Source: Candidatus Scatomorpha stercorigallinarum (lineage in GTDB: Bacteria > Bacillota_A > Clostridia > Oscillospirales > Oscillospiraceae). From it: DNA of 10,124 nucleotides. Shown here in pieces: positions 1 to 6,626 of this stretch. A program made the translations under genes and the position numbers. Positions within the stretch are counted from its first letter, which is position 1, and every line of letters starts with the position of its first letter. The stretch is from NCBI GenBank assembly GCA_018713375.1, contig DVOV01000014.1:1-10124 (forward strand). Direction: 5' to 3'. A model generated the notes under the pieces. The model was not told where the DNA came from, did not search any database, and saw nothing but the letters and a program-made list of their open reading frames with translations.

Positions 1-387
1 GGGGCGCGGGCGAGCGAAATGCGCCGAGCGGGCAAAGCCCGCCCACGAGGGGTGGTTCGCGTTGTTTGGGGCAGGGTGCTTGTCGCGGCGTTATTGGGGG
101 CTCCGCCCCCTTGCCCCCTATTTGCCTGTCAGCGGCGCGAGCGAAGCGAAGCATTCCGCGGTCGGCGATGGGCAGAGCCATACGACACCGGGATGACCAC
201 CCGAGACACCCAAAGGGATAAAAGACAGTACATACCTACGACCCGCACCAAAGCGGTTTTCTCTTTGGAGTCTGAGGGGTTTCTTTTTGACAAGACAAAA
301 AGAAATCTCTCAGAAGCCCCCTTGCGGGGGCCTTCCGTCAGCGCGGCGCGCAGCGCATCTACATCCAAGCGCAGCTTGGCCGGGCGG
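1..387. other. Hairpin-rich intergenic tract without a convincing gene
   Basis: No frame in this stretch has the strong third-position GC and clean start of the neighbouring genes. What is visible is a series of inverted repeats: GCGGGC/GCCCGC at 28-33/37-42, GGGGGC/GCCCCC at 96-101/105-110, CCGC/GCGG at 243-246/253-256, a 19-bp stem (two G-U pairs on the plus strand) at 271-289/296-314 with a 6-nt loop, GCCCCC/GGGGGC at 316-321/326-331, and CCAAGC/GCTTGG at 365-370/374-379. The last three lie just downstream of the minus-strand operon and may help end its transcription, but none is followed directly by a clean U-run. The overall look is that of a dispersed intergenic repeat. That is inference, since only one copy is in view. 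Confidence 0.5.
271..331 (-). terminator. Possible tandem terminator hairpins behind the transketolase operon
   Basis: Read on the minus strand, GCCCCC-gcaa-GGGGGC (331-316) is followed at once by a 19-bp stem-loop (314-296/289-271, loop of 6 nt, two non-Watson-Crick pairs). Both lie within 120 nt of the last stop codon of the operon (388). There is no uninterrupted U-run after either hairpin; the T-rich bases sit inside the second stem. This could be a non-canonical terminator or an RNA-stabilising 3' end, or simply part of an intergenic repeat. Confidence 0.3.
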
Positions 388-981
388 CTATTTTACGTCG
401 TATTTTTCCAGTATCTTTTCCTTCCAGACTTCCTGCGGCTGGCCGCGGTAGCTTTCTATGTAGTCCACGAGCTTCGGGATGTCCGTGAAGGTCTCATAGA
501 GCGCGTAGCCGTCCTCGCTGAGGAAGCGCTCGGCGACGGCGCGGCGGAGCATGGCGTCCATGGCGTCATAGTAGCCGCGGGTGTTGAGCACGGCCATGGC
601 CTTGGCGTGGCGGCCCAGCTGCTTGAGCGTCAGCGCCTCAAAGAACTCCTCAAAGGTGCCGATGCCGCCGGGCAGCGTGACAAAGGCGTCCGACATGTCC
701 TCCATCAGCTTTTTGCGCTCGGACATGGTCTCCGTGAACAGCATCTGCGTGCAGCCCTCATAGAGTATCCCCGGCTGGTCGAAAAACCGCGGGGCCACTC
801 CGATCAGCTCCCCGCCTTCTGCGGTGGCGCCGCGGGCTGCGGCGCCCATCAGCCCGCTGGCGCCGCCGCCGAACACGACGGCGTGCCCCCGGCGCGCCAG
901 CTCCGCGCCCAGCGCGCGGGCCTCTTCAAAGTACGCCTCGTCTATCGAACGGCTGGAGGCCGCAAAAACGCATACTTTCAT
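388..981 (-). CDS. LOG family (TIGR00730) Rossmann-fold protein, putative nucleoside-monophosphate phosphoribohydrolase
   Basis: The 197-residue protein has the LOG-family fold signature. It shows a Rossmann-like N-terminus (MKVCVFAASS), a glycine-rich segment FGGGASGLMG near residue 38, MSERK at 86-90, and the family hallmark PGGxGTxxE at 104-112. Characterised relatives (plant LOG and bacterial homologues) remove ribose 5'-phosphate from N6-modified AMP or other nucleotides in the cytosol. The true substrate in gut Clostridia is usually unknown. Length fits the family (about 180-200). I chose the ATG at 981 because a GAGGGGTGA ribosome binding site lies just upstream; an in-frame TTG at 996 would sit inside that site. 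It is the last gene of the minus-strand operon and starts 4 bp after the stop of the dehydrogenase gene. The link to sugar metabolism comes only from position. Confidence 0.88.
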   Translation of the reverse strand: MKVCVFAASSRSIDEAYFEEARALGAELARRGHAVVFGGGASGLMGAAARGATAEGGELIGVAPRFFDQPGILYEGCTQMLFTETMSERKKLMEDMSDAFVTLPGGIGTFEEFFEALTLKQLGRHAKAMAVLNTRGYYDAMDAMLRRAVAERFLSEDGYALYETFTDIPKLVDYIESYRGQPQEVWKEKILEKYDVK

Positions 982-985
982 GCCC

Positions 986-2224
986 TCACCCCTCAAAGTC
1001 CAGCACGCGGCGCATGCGCGCGAGCGTCAGGCGGTTGCGGATGGCCGAGGAGATGTCCAGCAGCTCCGGCCGCAGCGCCTCGTCGATGCCGATGTCGCGC
1101 AGGCGGTATTTCCCGTCCAGCGCCCTCAGCGTGTCCGCGAGGGACTCCGCGGAAGGTATTTGCGATATTATGTAAACTATTTCCTCCCAGCAGTCCACGA
1201 TGCGCCGCGCGTCGAAGCGCTTCAGGACATCATCGGCGTTCTCCGCGATTATCCCGTCCGCGAGCGGCCCGAACTTTTCCCTTATCCAGCGCTCGTCGAG
1301 CGGCTCGAAGGGCTTTGCCCGCGGCTTCAGCCGCGCGAGGCGGTGGTACTCCTCCGAGACCACCACCGCGCCCACGCCGACGCACTCGCCGTGCAGGCCG
1401 TGCGCGGACTCGAAGCGCGGGGGCTTCATCTCCACCAGGTGGGCGATGAGGTGTTCCGCGCCGGAGGCGGCGCGGGAGGAGCCCATCATCTGCATGGTGA
1501 GTCCGGAGTACATCTGCGCGGCGGTCATGGCCTCGAAATCCGGGCGCTCGCCGCGCAGCAGGCCGGCCACGCTGTGCTCCATCAGCGCCATCGCCTCCCG
1601 CGCGAGCAGCGCCACGCGCAGGCAGTAGTGCTCGCCGGAGACGAGGTGGGCTATCAGCCAGTCGGCCAGGGAGATGTGCTTGGCGAGGATGTCGGCCACG
1701 CCGCTGACCGTCAGCGACATGGGCGCGCCGGCGATGATGTTCAGGTCCGTCACCACCAGTGCGGGGGCGTGCATGGGGATGGAGCGCTTGTGCCCGTCGA
1801 TGACCACCGAGCAGACGTTGGCCGTGAAGCCGTCCGAGGAGGCCAGCGTGGGGATGGCGACGAAGGGGATGCCGAGGCTGTTGGCGTTGTAGCGCGCGAA
1901 GTCCATCAGCGTGCCGCTGCCCACGGTTATGATGACGTCCGGGTCGTCGAGCTCGGGGACGATGGCCTCGATGAGGCCCTTTTCCGAGTGCAGGCCGCGC
2001 GCTTCGAGCACGATCTCCTTGTCCGCGCGCACGTGCACCATGCCGGGCAGGTTGTAGGTGTTGGTGTCATAGAGCACCGTGCGCCGGCCCGTAAGGCCGC
2101 AGGCGTCCATATAGCGGTCGAAATCGCGCAGCGCGCCGTATTCGGCCACCACCAGCTTCGTCTCCAGCGGGTGAGCGCGCCCGCAGGCGCACGGCCCTGA
2201 GTATTTTGCGCAGTCGAGGATCAT
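986..2224 (-). CDS. sn-glycerol-1-phosphate dehydrogenase-like protein (AraM/EgsA family, iron-containing alcohol dehydrogenase superfamily)
   Basis: The 412-residue protein carries the NAD(P)-binding segment VGSGTLMD (101-108), IPTLASSDGF (124-133), and the metal-ligand positions of the family: Asp178 in SGVADILAK, His258 in SGAEHLIAHL, and His278 in AHGLHGECVG. Known relatives reduce dihydroxyacetone phosphate to glycerol-1-phosphate with NAD(P)H, using Ni2+ or Zn2+. An N-terminal CxCGRxH segment (C12, C14-R16, H18) is present; I believe it is a feature of this bacterial subgroup. The start is the ATG at 2224, which overlaps the TGA of the upstream transketolase gene (ATGA), so translation is probably coupled. 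A longer in-frame extension into that gene is arginine- and glycine-rich shadow and was not used. Because it is coupled to transketolase subunits, it may act on a related sugar phosphate rather than on G1P; the substrate cannot be read from the sequence. Confidence 0.87.
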   Translation of the reverse strand: MILDCAKYSGPCACGRAHPLETKLVVAEYGALRDFDRYMDACGLTGRRTVLYDTNTYNLPGMVHVRADKEIVLEARGLHSEKGLIEAIVPELDDPDVIITVGSGTLMDFARYNANSLGIPFVAIPTLASSDGFTANVCSVVIDGHKRSIPMHAPALVVTDLNIIAGAPMSLTVSGVADILAKHISLADWLIAHLVSGEHYCLRVALLAREAMALMEHSVAGLLRGERPDFEAMTAAQMYSGLTMQMMGSSRAASGAEHLIAHLVEMKPPRFESAHGLHGECVGVGAVVVSEEYHRLARLKPRAKPFEPLDERWIREKFGPLADGIIAENADDVLKRFDARRIVDCWEEIVYIISQIPSAESLADTLRALDGKYRLRDIGIDEALRPELLDISSAIRNRLTLARMRRVLDFEG

Positions 2225-3177
2225 TTCAGGCGCACCTTGAGCTCCAGCGCCCGGCGCGCGCTGTCCGCGATGCCGTCCGGCGTGAGGCCGAAGGCCTCGA
2301 GCACCGCCTCGGCCTTCCCGGAGCGGCCGAACTCGTCGCGCACGCCGTGCCGCACGACGGGCACGGGGCACTTTTCGCCGACGGCGGCGGCCACGGCCTC
2401 GCCGAGCCCGCCGATGACCGTGTGTTCCTCACTGGTGACGATGCAGCCCGTCTCCCTCGCAGCGGCGAGGATGAGCTCCTCGTCGAGCGGCTTTATCGTG
2501 TGTATGTCCAGCACGCGCGCGGAAATGCCCTCCTGCGCGAGGATATCCGCGGCGGCGAGGGCGCGCTGCACCATCAGGCCCGTGGCGGCGATGGTCACGT
2601 CCGTCCCCGCGCGCAGCACGGCCCCGCGGCCGAGCTCGAACTGATAGCCGGGCGCGGAGTCGGTCACCGTCTCCACGGCCATGCGGCCCAGGCGGATGTA
2701 GGCCGGGCCCTCGTATTCGGCGAGGGCTGCCATGGCCAGGCGCATCTCGTTGGCGTCGCAGGGGTTGAGCACCATCATCCCGGGGATGGCGCGCATCAGC
2801 GCGAAGTCCTCGATGCACTGGTGCGTGGCGCCGTCCTCGCCCACGGAGAGCCCGCCGTGCGAGCCGGCGCACTTGACGTTCAGGTGCGGGTAGCCGATGG
2901 AGTTGCGCACCTGCTCATAGGCCCGGCCGGCGACGAACATGGCGAAGGAGCTGATATATGGCTTCTTGCCGCAGGTGGCCATGCCGGCGGCCACGGCCGC
3001 CATGTTGCCCTCGGCGATGCCCATGTTGAAGAATCTGTCGGGGAAGGCCTTGGCGAAGGTCTTGCTCATCGTGGAGCCGGAGAGGTCGGCGTCGAGCACA
3101 ACGATCTCCGGGTACTTTGCGCCCAGCTCGGCGAGGGCTTCGCCGTAAGCGGCGCGGGTGGCTTTTTTCTCTCCCAT
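2221..3177 (-). CDS. Transketolase, C-terminal subunit (pyrimidine-binding and C-terminal domains)
   Basis: The 318-residue protein matches the second half of a transketolase, as found in the split enzymes of many Clostridia and archaea. Residues 1-165 form the pyrimidine-binding domain, with VLDADLSGST (27-36) and NMGIAEGNM (51-59). Glu56 is the expected activating glutamate for thiamine diphosphate. The segment SHGGLSVGEDGATHQ and the C-terminal transketolase domain follow (about 185-310). Together with the subunit encoded just upstream it should form the cytosolic enzyme that moves two-carbon units between ketose and aldose phosphates. The start is the ATG at 3177, with GGAGG 9 nt upstream. 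A TTG at 3186 is in frame but directly abuts that site. It begins one base after the stop of the N-terminal subunit and overlaps the next gene by 4 bp, so 1:1 expression is likely. Confidence 0.93.
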   Translation of the reverse strand: MGEKKATRAAYGEALAELGAKYPEIVVLDADLSGSTMSKTFAKAFPDRFFNMGIAEGNMAAVAAGMATCGKKPYISSFAMFVAGRAYEQVRNSIGYPHLNVKCAGSHGGLSVGEDGATHQCIEDFALMRAIPGMMVLNPCDANEMRLAMAALAEYEGPAYIRLGRMAVETVTDSAPGYQFELGRGAVLRAGTDVTIAATGLMVQRALAAADILAQEGISARVLDIHTIKPLDEELILAAARETGCIVTSEEHTVIGGLGEAVAAAVGEKCPVPVVRHGVRDEFGRSGKAEAVLEAFGLTPDGIADSARRALELKVRLK

Positions 3178-3178
3178 C

Positions 3179-4015
3179 TTACTCAACCTCCAGTCTCTCC
3201 ACGGCGGCGTTCAGCTCCGCCATTGCCCGCTCGTACTGCTCGGCGTTCGGCGCCTTGCCGTGCCAGCCCGGGTCGTTTTCCATGAAGCTCACGCCCTTGC
3301 TCTTCACCGTTTTGGCGATGAGGACGGTGGGCTGCCCCTTGACCTGCCGCGCTTCGGCGAAGGCGGCGCGCAGCGCGTCGAAATCGTGCCCGTCCACTGT
3401 TATCACATGCCAGTTGAAGGCGGCGAATTTTCTGTCCAGCGGCTCGGACGGCATCACGTCCGCCGTGCGTCCGTCGATCTGCAATCCGTTCACGTCCACG
3501 ATGGCGCAGAGGTTATCGAGCCCGTATTTGGCGGCGCTCATGGCCGCCTCCCAGACCTCACCCTCCTCCACCTCGCCGTCGCCCAGCAGGGCGTAGACTC
3601 GGTAGGGCGCGCCGTCCAGCTTGCCGGCGATGGCCATGCCCACGGCGGCGGAGATGCCCTGCCCCAGCGAGCCGGTGGACATGTCCACACCGGGGACATG
3701 CGCCATGTCCGGGTGGCCGGACATGTGCCCTTTGATGCTGCGGAAGAGCTCCAGATCCTTTTCGGGGAAATAGCCTCTCAGCGCAAGGATGGAGTAGAGC
3801 GCGGGGGTGCAGTGCCCCTTGCTGAGCACAAAGCGGTCGCGCCCCGGCGCGCGAGGCGCGGCGGGGTCGATGCGCATCTCCTCGAAATAGAGCTCCGTCA
3901 GTATATCCATCGCCGAGAAGGAGCCGCCGATGTGGCCGCTCGCGGCGCGGAACACCATTTCCATGCCCAGCCGGCGGCCCTTCGCCGCGGTGAGCTCAAG
4001 TTCCCTGTTAGTCAT
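3179..4015 (-). CDS. Transketolase, N-terminal subunit (thiamine diphosphate-binding domain)
   Basis: The 278-residue protein is a stand-alone thiamine-diphosphate PP domain. Visible landmarks are SGHIGGSFS (His28), SKGHCTPALY (His68), STGSLGQG (113-120), and the metal/diphosphate motif GDGEVEEGEVWEA (145-157), closed by the Asn at 176 in VDVNGLQIDG. Length matches the split N-terminal subunits (about 270-285). The ATG at 4015 has an AGGAGG site (4023-4028 on the plus strand) 7 nt upstream. It is the first gene of the four-gene operon and is driven by the promoter at 4060-4088. It supplies half of the active site, the partner half being the next gene. Such split pairs often serve pentose, apiose or ulose catabolism as well as the pentose-phosphate pathway; here no sugar kinase or transporter gene is in view to narrow this. 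Confidence 0.94.
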   Translation of the reverse strand: MTNRELELTAAKGRRLGMEMVFRAASGHIGGSFSAMDILTELYFEEMRIDPAAPRAPGRDRFVLSKGHCTPALYSILALRGYFPEKDLELFRSIKGHMSGHPDMAHVPGVDMSTGSLGQGISAAVGMAIAGKLDGAPYRVYALLGDGEVEEGEVWEAAMSAAKYGLDNLCAIVDVNGLQIDGRTADVMPSEPLDRKFAAFNWHVITVDGHDFDALRAAFAEARQVKGQPTVLIAKTVKSKGVSFMENDPGWHGKAPNAEQYERAMAELNAAVERLEVE

Positions 4016-4059
4016 AGAAAGTCCTCCTGACCGTCATGTAAAGACACAGTAATAAACAC

Positions 4060-4088
4060 AGTATATCATTCCTCGTCCGGCTTTTCAA
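4060..4088 (-). promoter_or_regulatory. Sigma-A promoter of the transketolase operon
   Basis: Reading the minus strand, TTGAAA (4088-4083) and TATACT (4065-4060) are separated by exactly 17 bp. Transcription should start near 4053 and gives a leader of about 38 nt to the ATG at 4015. The 7-mer ACACAGT occurs twice, at 4044-4050 and 4056-4062, 12 bp apart on the same strand. These copies overlap the -10 box and the start site, so they are a candidate operator. Confidence 0.75.
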
Positions 4089-4091
4089 TGC

Positions 4092-4105
4092 TGCTCTTTG
4101 GAGCA
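4092..4105. promoter_or_regulatory. Short palindrome between two divergent promoters
   Basis: TGCTC-tttg-GAGCA is a perfect 5-bp inverted repeat. It sits between the -35 boxes of the leftward transketolase promoter (4083-4088) and the rightward DegV promoter (4114-4119), nearly at their midpoint. A dimeric regulator bound there could touch both promoters. A 5-bp arm is short enough to arise by chance. Confidence 0.3.
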
Positions 4106-4113
4106 AACTTCCC

Positions 4114-4142
4114 TTGCCAAATTCCCCCTTATGGTCTATAAT
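4114..4142 (+). promoter_or_regulatory. Sigma-A promoter of the DegV gene
   Basis: TTGCCA (4114-4119) and a perfect TATAAT (4137-4142) are separated by 17 bp. The start site should be near 4149, giving a leader of about 26 nt that contains the AAGGAG ribosome binding site at 4161-4166. Confidence 0.82.
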
Positions 4143-4174
4143 CGCAAGCAGCAAAACACAAAGGAGCGATTACC

Positions 4175-5050
4175 ATGTCTGACAACAAGTACCGCATCAC
4201 TGCGGATTCCGGCTGCGACCTCTCGCTCGAGCTCTGCGAGAGCCTCGGCGTGCTGCCGTACAAAATGCCTTTCACAATGGACGGCGAACTGATGACCGAC
4301 GGGATGACGGAGGAGAGCTTCCGCCGGTTTTACGATATGATGCGCGCCGGCGGCGTGGCCAAAACCAGCCAGATCAACCCCGGGGAATTCATCGACTTCT
4401 GGCGCCCGCTCGCCGAGGCCGGCGAGGACGTGCTGCATGTCTCGCTGGCGGCGGCCATCTCCGGCTCCTGCAACAACGCGCGCAGCGCGGCGGAGACGCT
4501 GATGGGCGAATACCCCGGCTGGACCTGCCGCGTGGTGGACTCGGCCAACGCCTCCGCCGGCTTCGGGCTGATGGTCCTGCGCGCGGTGAATAACCGCGGC
4601 GGCGGCCTCGATCTGGAGGCCAACGCCCGCGAGCTGGAGGGCGTGGCGCACAATGTGAACTCCATCTTCACCACCAACGACCTCACCTACCTCTATCGCG
4701 GCGGGCGCGTCAGCCGCACGGCGGCCGCCTTCGGCACCGCGCTCAATATCGTGCCCATAATGCACCTCGACTATGAGGGCCATCTCGAGGTCTGGCAGAA
4801 AGTGCGCGGTGACAGGCAGTGCTTCAAAAAGCTGATAAAGGACGTCAAGGAACTGGTCGTAGACGCCGCGAGCCAGACGCTGATAATCTCGGAGGCGGAC
4901 GCGCCTGAGAAGGCGCGCGAATACGGCGACGCGCTTAAGGCCGAATGCGGCTTTAAGGACGTGTTCTACACGCACATCGGGCCCATCATCGGCGCGCACA
5001 CCGGCCCCGGGCTCATCTCCGTGTTCTTCGTCGGCAAGGAGCGGGTATAA
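4175..5050 (+). CDS. DegV family protein (fatty-acid-binding, FakB-like)
   Basis: The 291-residue protein shows the DegV order of motifs. These are TADSGCDL at 9-16, the lipid-headgroup motif KTSQ at 63-66, ISGSCNNA at 95-102, VDSANASAGFG at 121-131, LTYLYRGGR at 170-178, and IGPIIGAHTGPG at 268-279. DegV proteins bind a single fatty acid. The FakB members present it to the kinase FakA for phosphorylation and phospholipid synthesis. No fakA (DAK-type kinase) gene is in the window, so the role here is assigned by family only. The ATG at 4175 has AAGGAG 8 nt upstream and a strong promoter of its own. It is transcribed away from the transketolase operon and ends at a strong hairpin. Confidence 0.93.
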   Translation: MSDNKYRITADSGCDLSLELCESLGVLPYKMPFTMDGELMTDGMTEESFRRFYDMMRAGGVAKTSQINPGEFIDFWRPLAEAGEDVLHVSLAAAISGSCNNARSAAETLMGEYPGWTCRVVDSANASAGFGLMVLRAVNNRGGGLDLEANARELEGVAHNVNSIFTTNDLTYLYRGGRVSRTAAAFGTALNIVPIMHLDYEGHLEVWQKVRGDRQCFKKLIKDVKELVVDAASQTLIISEADAPEKAREYGDALKAECGFKDVFYTHIGPIIGAHTGPGLISVFFVGKERV

Positions 5051-5064
5051 GGCCGGGATAAGCC

Positions 5065-5098
5065 AATGCCGCGGGAACGTTTTCGTTCCCGCGGCATT
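5065..5098 (+). terminator. Intrinsic terminator between convergent genes
   Basis: A perfect 15-bp stem, AATGCCGCGGGAACG/CGTTCCCGCGGCATT, closes a TTTT loop 14 nt after the DegV stop codon. The plus-strand tail (ATTATTTGC) is moderately U-rich; the minus-strand tail is poorer. It mainly serves the DegV gene and may also act on the convergent deacylase gene that stops at 5115. Confidence 0.8.
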
Positions 5099-5114
5099 AT
5101 TTGCATCGCGCGCC

Positions 5115-5654
5115 TCAGAGGGTGACGACGGTGTAGCCGTGCCCCACGGCGGGGAGGAATTTTTCAAACACGTCCGCCGTGCTCAGCTTCAGCGTGGAGG
5201 TGTTCACGCAGGGGTGGCAGCCGAACTCCGCGCCCTTGAGCACGTCGCCGTCCACCAGCAGGCGCACCTGGCCCTCGCTGTCGTTCATCAGCCCCATCAC
5301 GGAGACGGAGCCGGGGGCCAGCCCCAGCAGGCGCTCCATGTCCTCCGGCGTGCCGAAGGAGAGCCGCGCCGAGCCGATCTGCGCGGAGATCTCGCGCGTG
5401 TGGAAGGGCTTGTCCCCCTGCACGAGCAGCAGGTAAAACTGCGTCTTCTGCCGGTTGCAGAGGAAGAGGTTCTTGCATATCTCCATGCCCAGGGCCTCGT
5501 CCACCGCCTGGCAGGCGGCCATGGTGTCCACATGCTCGTGGTCGGCGCGGACGTAGGCGATGCCCAGGCTGTCCAGCAGGTCGTATACGGCCGTCTCCCG
5601 CGGCAGGCGCTGCGCGCAGTCCTGCGGGCGGCCCTGTGATAGCTTTACTTCCAT
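5115..5654 (-). CDS. YbaK/PrdX-type aminoacyl-tRNA deacylase (prolyl-tRNA synthetase-associated domain)
   Basis: The 179-residue protein matches free-standing relatives of the ProRS editing domain. It has an N-terminal segment with HEHVDTM, the conserved lysine in ICKNLFLCN (Lys61), SFGTPEDMERLLGLAPGSVS (99-118), GLMND (121-125), and GCHPCVNTSTL (145-155), the counterpart of the HPxxNTAT motif. Known members hydrolyse mischarged tRNA in trans, for example Ala-tRNAPro in the PrdX/ProXp-ala group. Which mischarged tRNA this one handles is not decidable by eye. The ATG at 5654 has GGAGG 8 nt upstream, but that site lies inside a 16-bp inverted repeat (5655-5694). The gene is 76 bp downstream of the ZIP transporter on the same strand and may be co-transcribed with it or use its own promoter. 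Confidence 0.87.
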   Translation of the reverse strand: MEVKLSQGRPQDCAQRLPRETAVYDLLDSLGIAYVRADHEHVDTMAACQAVDEALGMEICKNLFLCNRQKTQFYLLLVQGDKPFHTREISAQIGSARLSFGTPEDMERLLGLAPGSVSVMGLMNDSEGQVRLLVDGDVLKGAEFGCHPCVNTSTLKLSTADVFEKFLPAVGHGYTVVTL

Positions 5655-5694
5655 GTATGACGCCTCCGTTTTTTGTTCAACGGAGGCATCATAC
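5655..5694 (-). promoter_or_regulatory. Inverted repeat covering the Shine-Dalgarno site of the deacylase gene
   Basis: GTATGACGCCTCCGTT (5655-5670) and AACGGAGGCATCATAC (5679-5694) pair over 16 positions with one mismatch, around an 8-nt loop. In minus-strand RNA the mismatch becomes a U-G pair, giving an unbroken 16-bp hairpin. It contains the GGAGG site and ends at the base before the start codon AUG (5654). A U-run does not follow, so it is not a normal terminator. TATGAT (5693-5688), inside the upstream arm, also resembles a -10 box. The repeat might therefore instead be a DNA operator over a local promoter. Confidence 0.6.
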
Positions 5695-5730
5695 CACTCG
5701 CGGCGGGAAAAATCCAGCCCCTTTCGCGCG

Positions 5731-6516
5731 CTAACCCAGCGCCACGTCCAGCACCATCATCAGCGCGAAGCCCATGAGCGTGACGAAGGCCATCAGTCCC
5801 CGGCGCTCGTTGGCCAGGCTCTCCGGTATCAGCTCCGCCACGGCGACATAGAGCATGGCCCCGGCGGCGAAGCTCAGCAGGCCCGGCAGCAGCATCCGCG
5901 CGCCCATCACCAGCAGCGCCCCCGCCACGCCGGCCAGCGGCTCCACCACGGCGCTCAGCTGCCCGAGGAAAAAAGCCCGCCGGCGGCTGAGCCCCTCCCG
6001 CAGCAGCGGCAGGCTGACCGCCGCGCCCTCCGGGAAATTCTGTATGCCCACGCCGAGGGCCAGCATACAGGCCGCGGAGAGGGCCGCGCCCCCCGGCGCG
6101 TGGGCGAGCGAGCCGAAGGCCACGCCCACGGCCATCCCCTCCGGTATGTTGTGCAGCGTCATGCCGGCCATCAGCATCATCCGCCGGCGCGAGTGCGTCC
6201 CGCGCTCCGCCAGGCGGCCATAGGCCCAGTCGCCCGCCCAGAGCAGCGCCCCGCCCGCGAGCAGGCCCGCGCAGGCCGTAAAAGCGGCGTTCATCCCCAG
6301 CGCCTCCGCCTGCTCCAGCGCCGGCGAGAGCAGCGACCAGAAGGAGGCCGCCGTCATGATGCCCGCAGCGAAGCCCAGCATGGCGTCCAGCGCCGTGCGC
6401 CTCGCTCCGCGGACACAAAAGACCAGCCCCGCCCCCGCCGCCGTCACCGCCCAGGTGAAAAGCGTGGCCAGCAGCGCCTGCCAGACGTGGCCGAGCTGTG
6501 AAAACCAGTCAAACAT
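5731..6516 (-). CDS. ZIP family divalent metal transporter (ZupT/GufA-like)
   Basis: The 261-residue membrane protein has about eight hydrophobic segments and the two ZIP signature helices. LHNIPEGMAVG at 121-131 (His122, Asn123, Glu126) lies in helix 4. GIQNFPEGAAVSLP at 157-170 (Gln159, Asn160, Glu163) lies in helix 5. GQLSAVVEPLAG (Glu192) follows in the next helix. ZIP proteins bring Zn2+, Fe2+ or Mn2+ into the cytosol; the metal here is not predictable. I chose the ATG at 6516 (MFDWF) because the family begins shortly before QALLATLFTW and the residues upstream are proline- and arginine-rich without membrane character. Other in-frame starts are ATG at 6546 and 6549 and TTG at 6606. The ribosome binding site is weak (GGGGT). 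A candidate structured RNA ends about 110 nt upstream, which makes leader-based control of this gene possible. Confidence 0.88.
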   Translation of the reverse strand: MFDWFSQLGHVWQALLATLFTWAVTAAGAGLVFCVRGARRTALDAMLGFAAGIMTAASFWSLLSPALEQAEALGMNAAFTACAGLLAGGALLWAGDWAYGRLAERGTHSRRRMMLMAGMTLHNIPEGMAVGVAFGSLAHAPGGAALSAACMLALGVGIQNFPEGAAVSLPLLREGLSRRRAFFLGQLSAVVEPLAGVAGALLVMGARMLLPGLLSFAAGAMLYVAVAELIPESLANERRGLMAFVTLMGFALMMVLDVALG

Positions 6517-6626
6517 AGCATACCCCACAAAAGCGTTCTGCGCCATCATATGCCGGCGTGGAGCCCGGGGGCACAAAAATACCGCAGGGCGGCGGCCCGG
6601 CGGCAAATTTTTCCAATATAGGCCAT

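Noticed and set aside
129..368. 79-residue minus-strand frame over the hairpin tract
   Set aside because: It begins with TTG, has no ribosome binding site, and runs through several perfect hairpins. The protein ends in a low-complexity Arg/Ser stretch.
19..2200. Long open frames on the plus strand (19-1449 and 824-2200)
   Set aside because: They lie opposite the LOG and dehydrogenase genes. Their sequences are rich in Arg, Ala, Gly, His and Gln with no recognisable motif, as expected for antisense shadows of high-GC genes.
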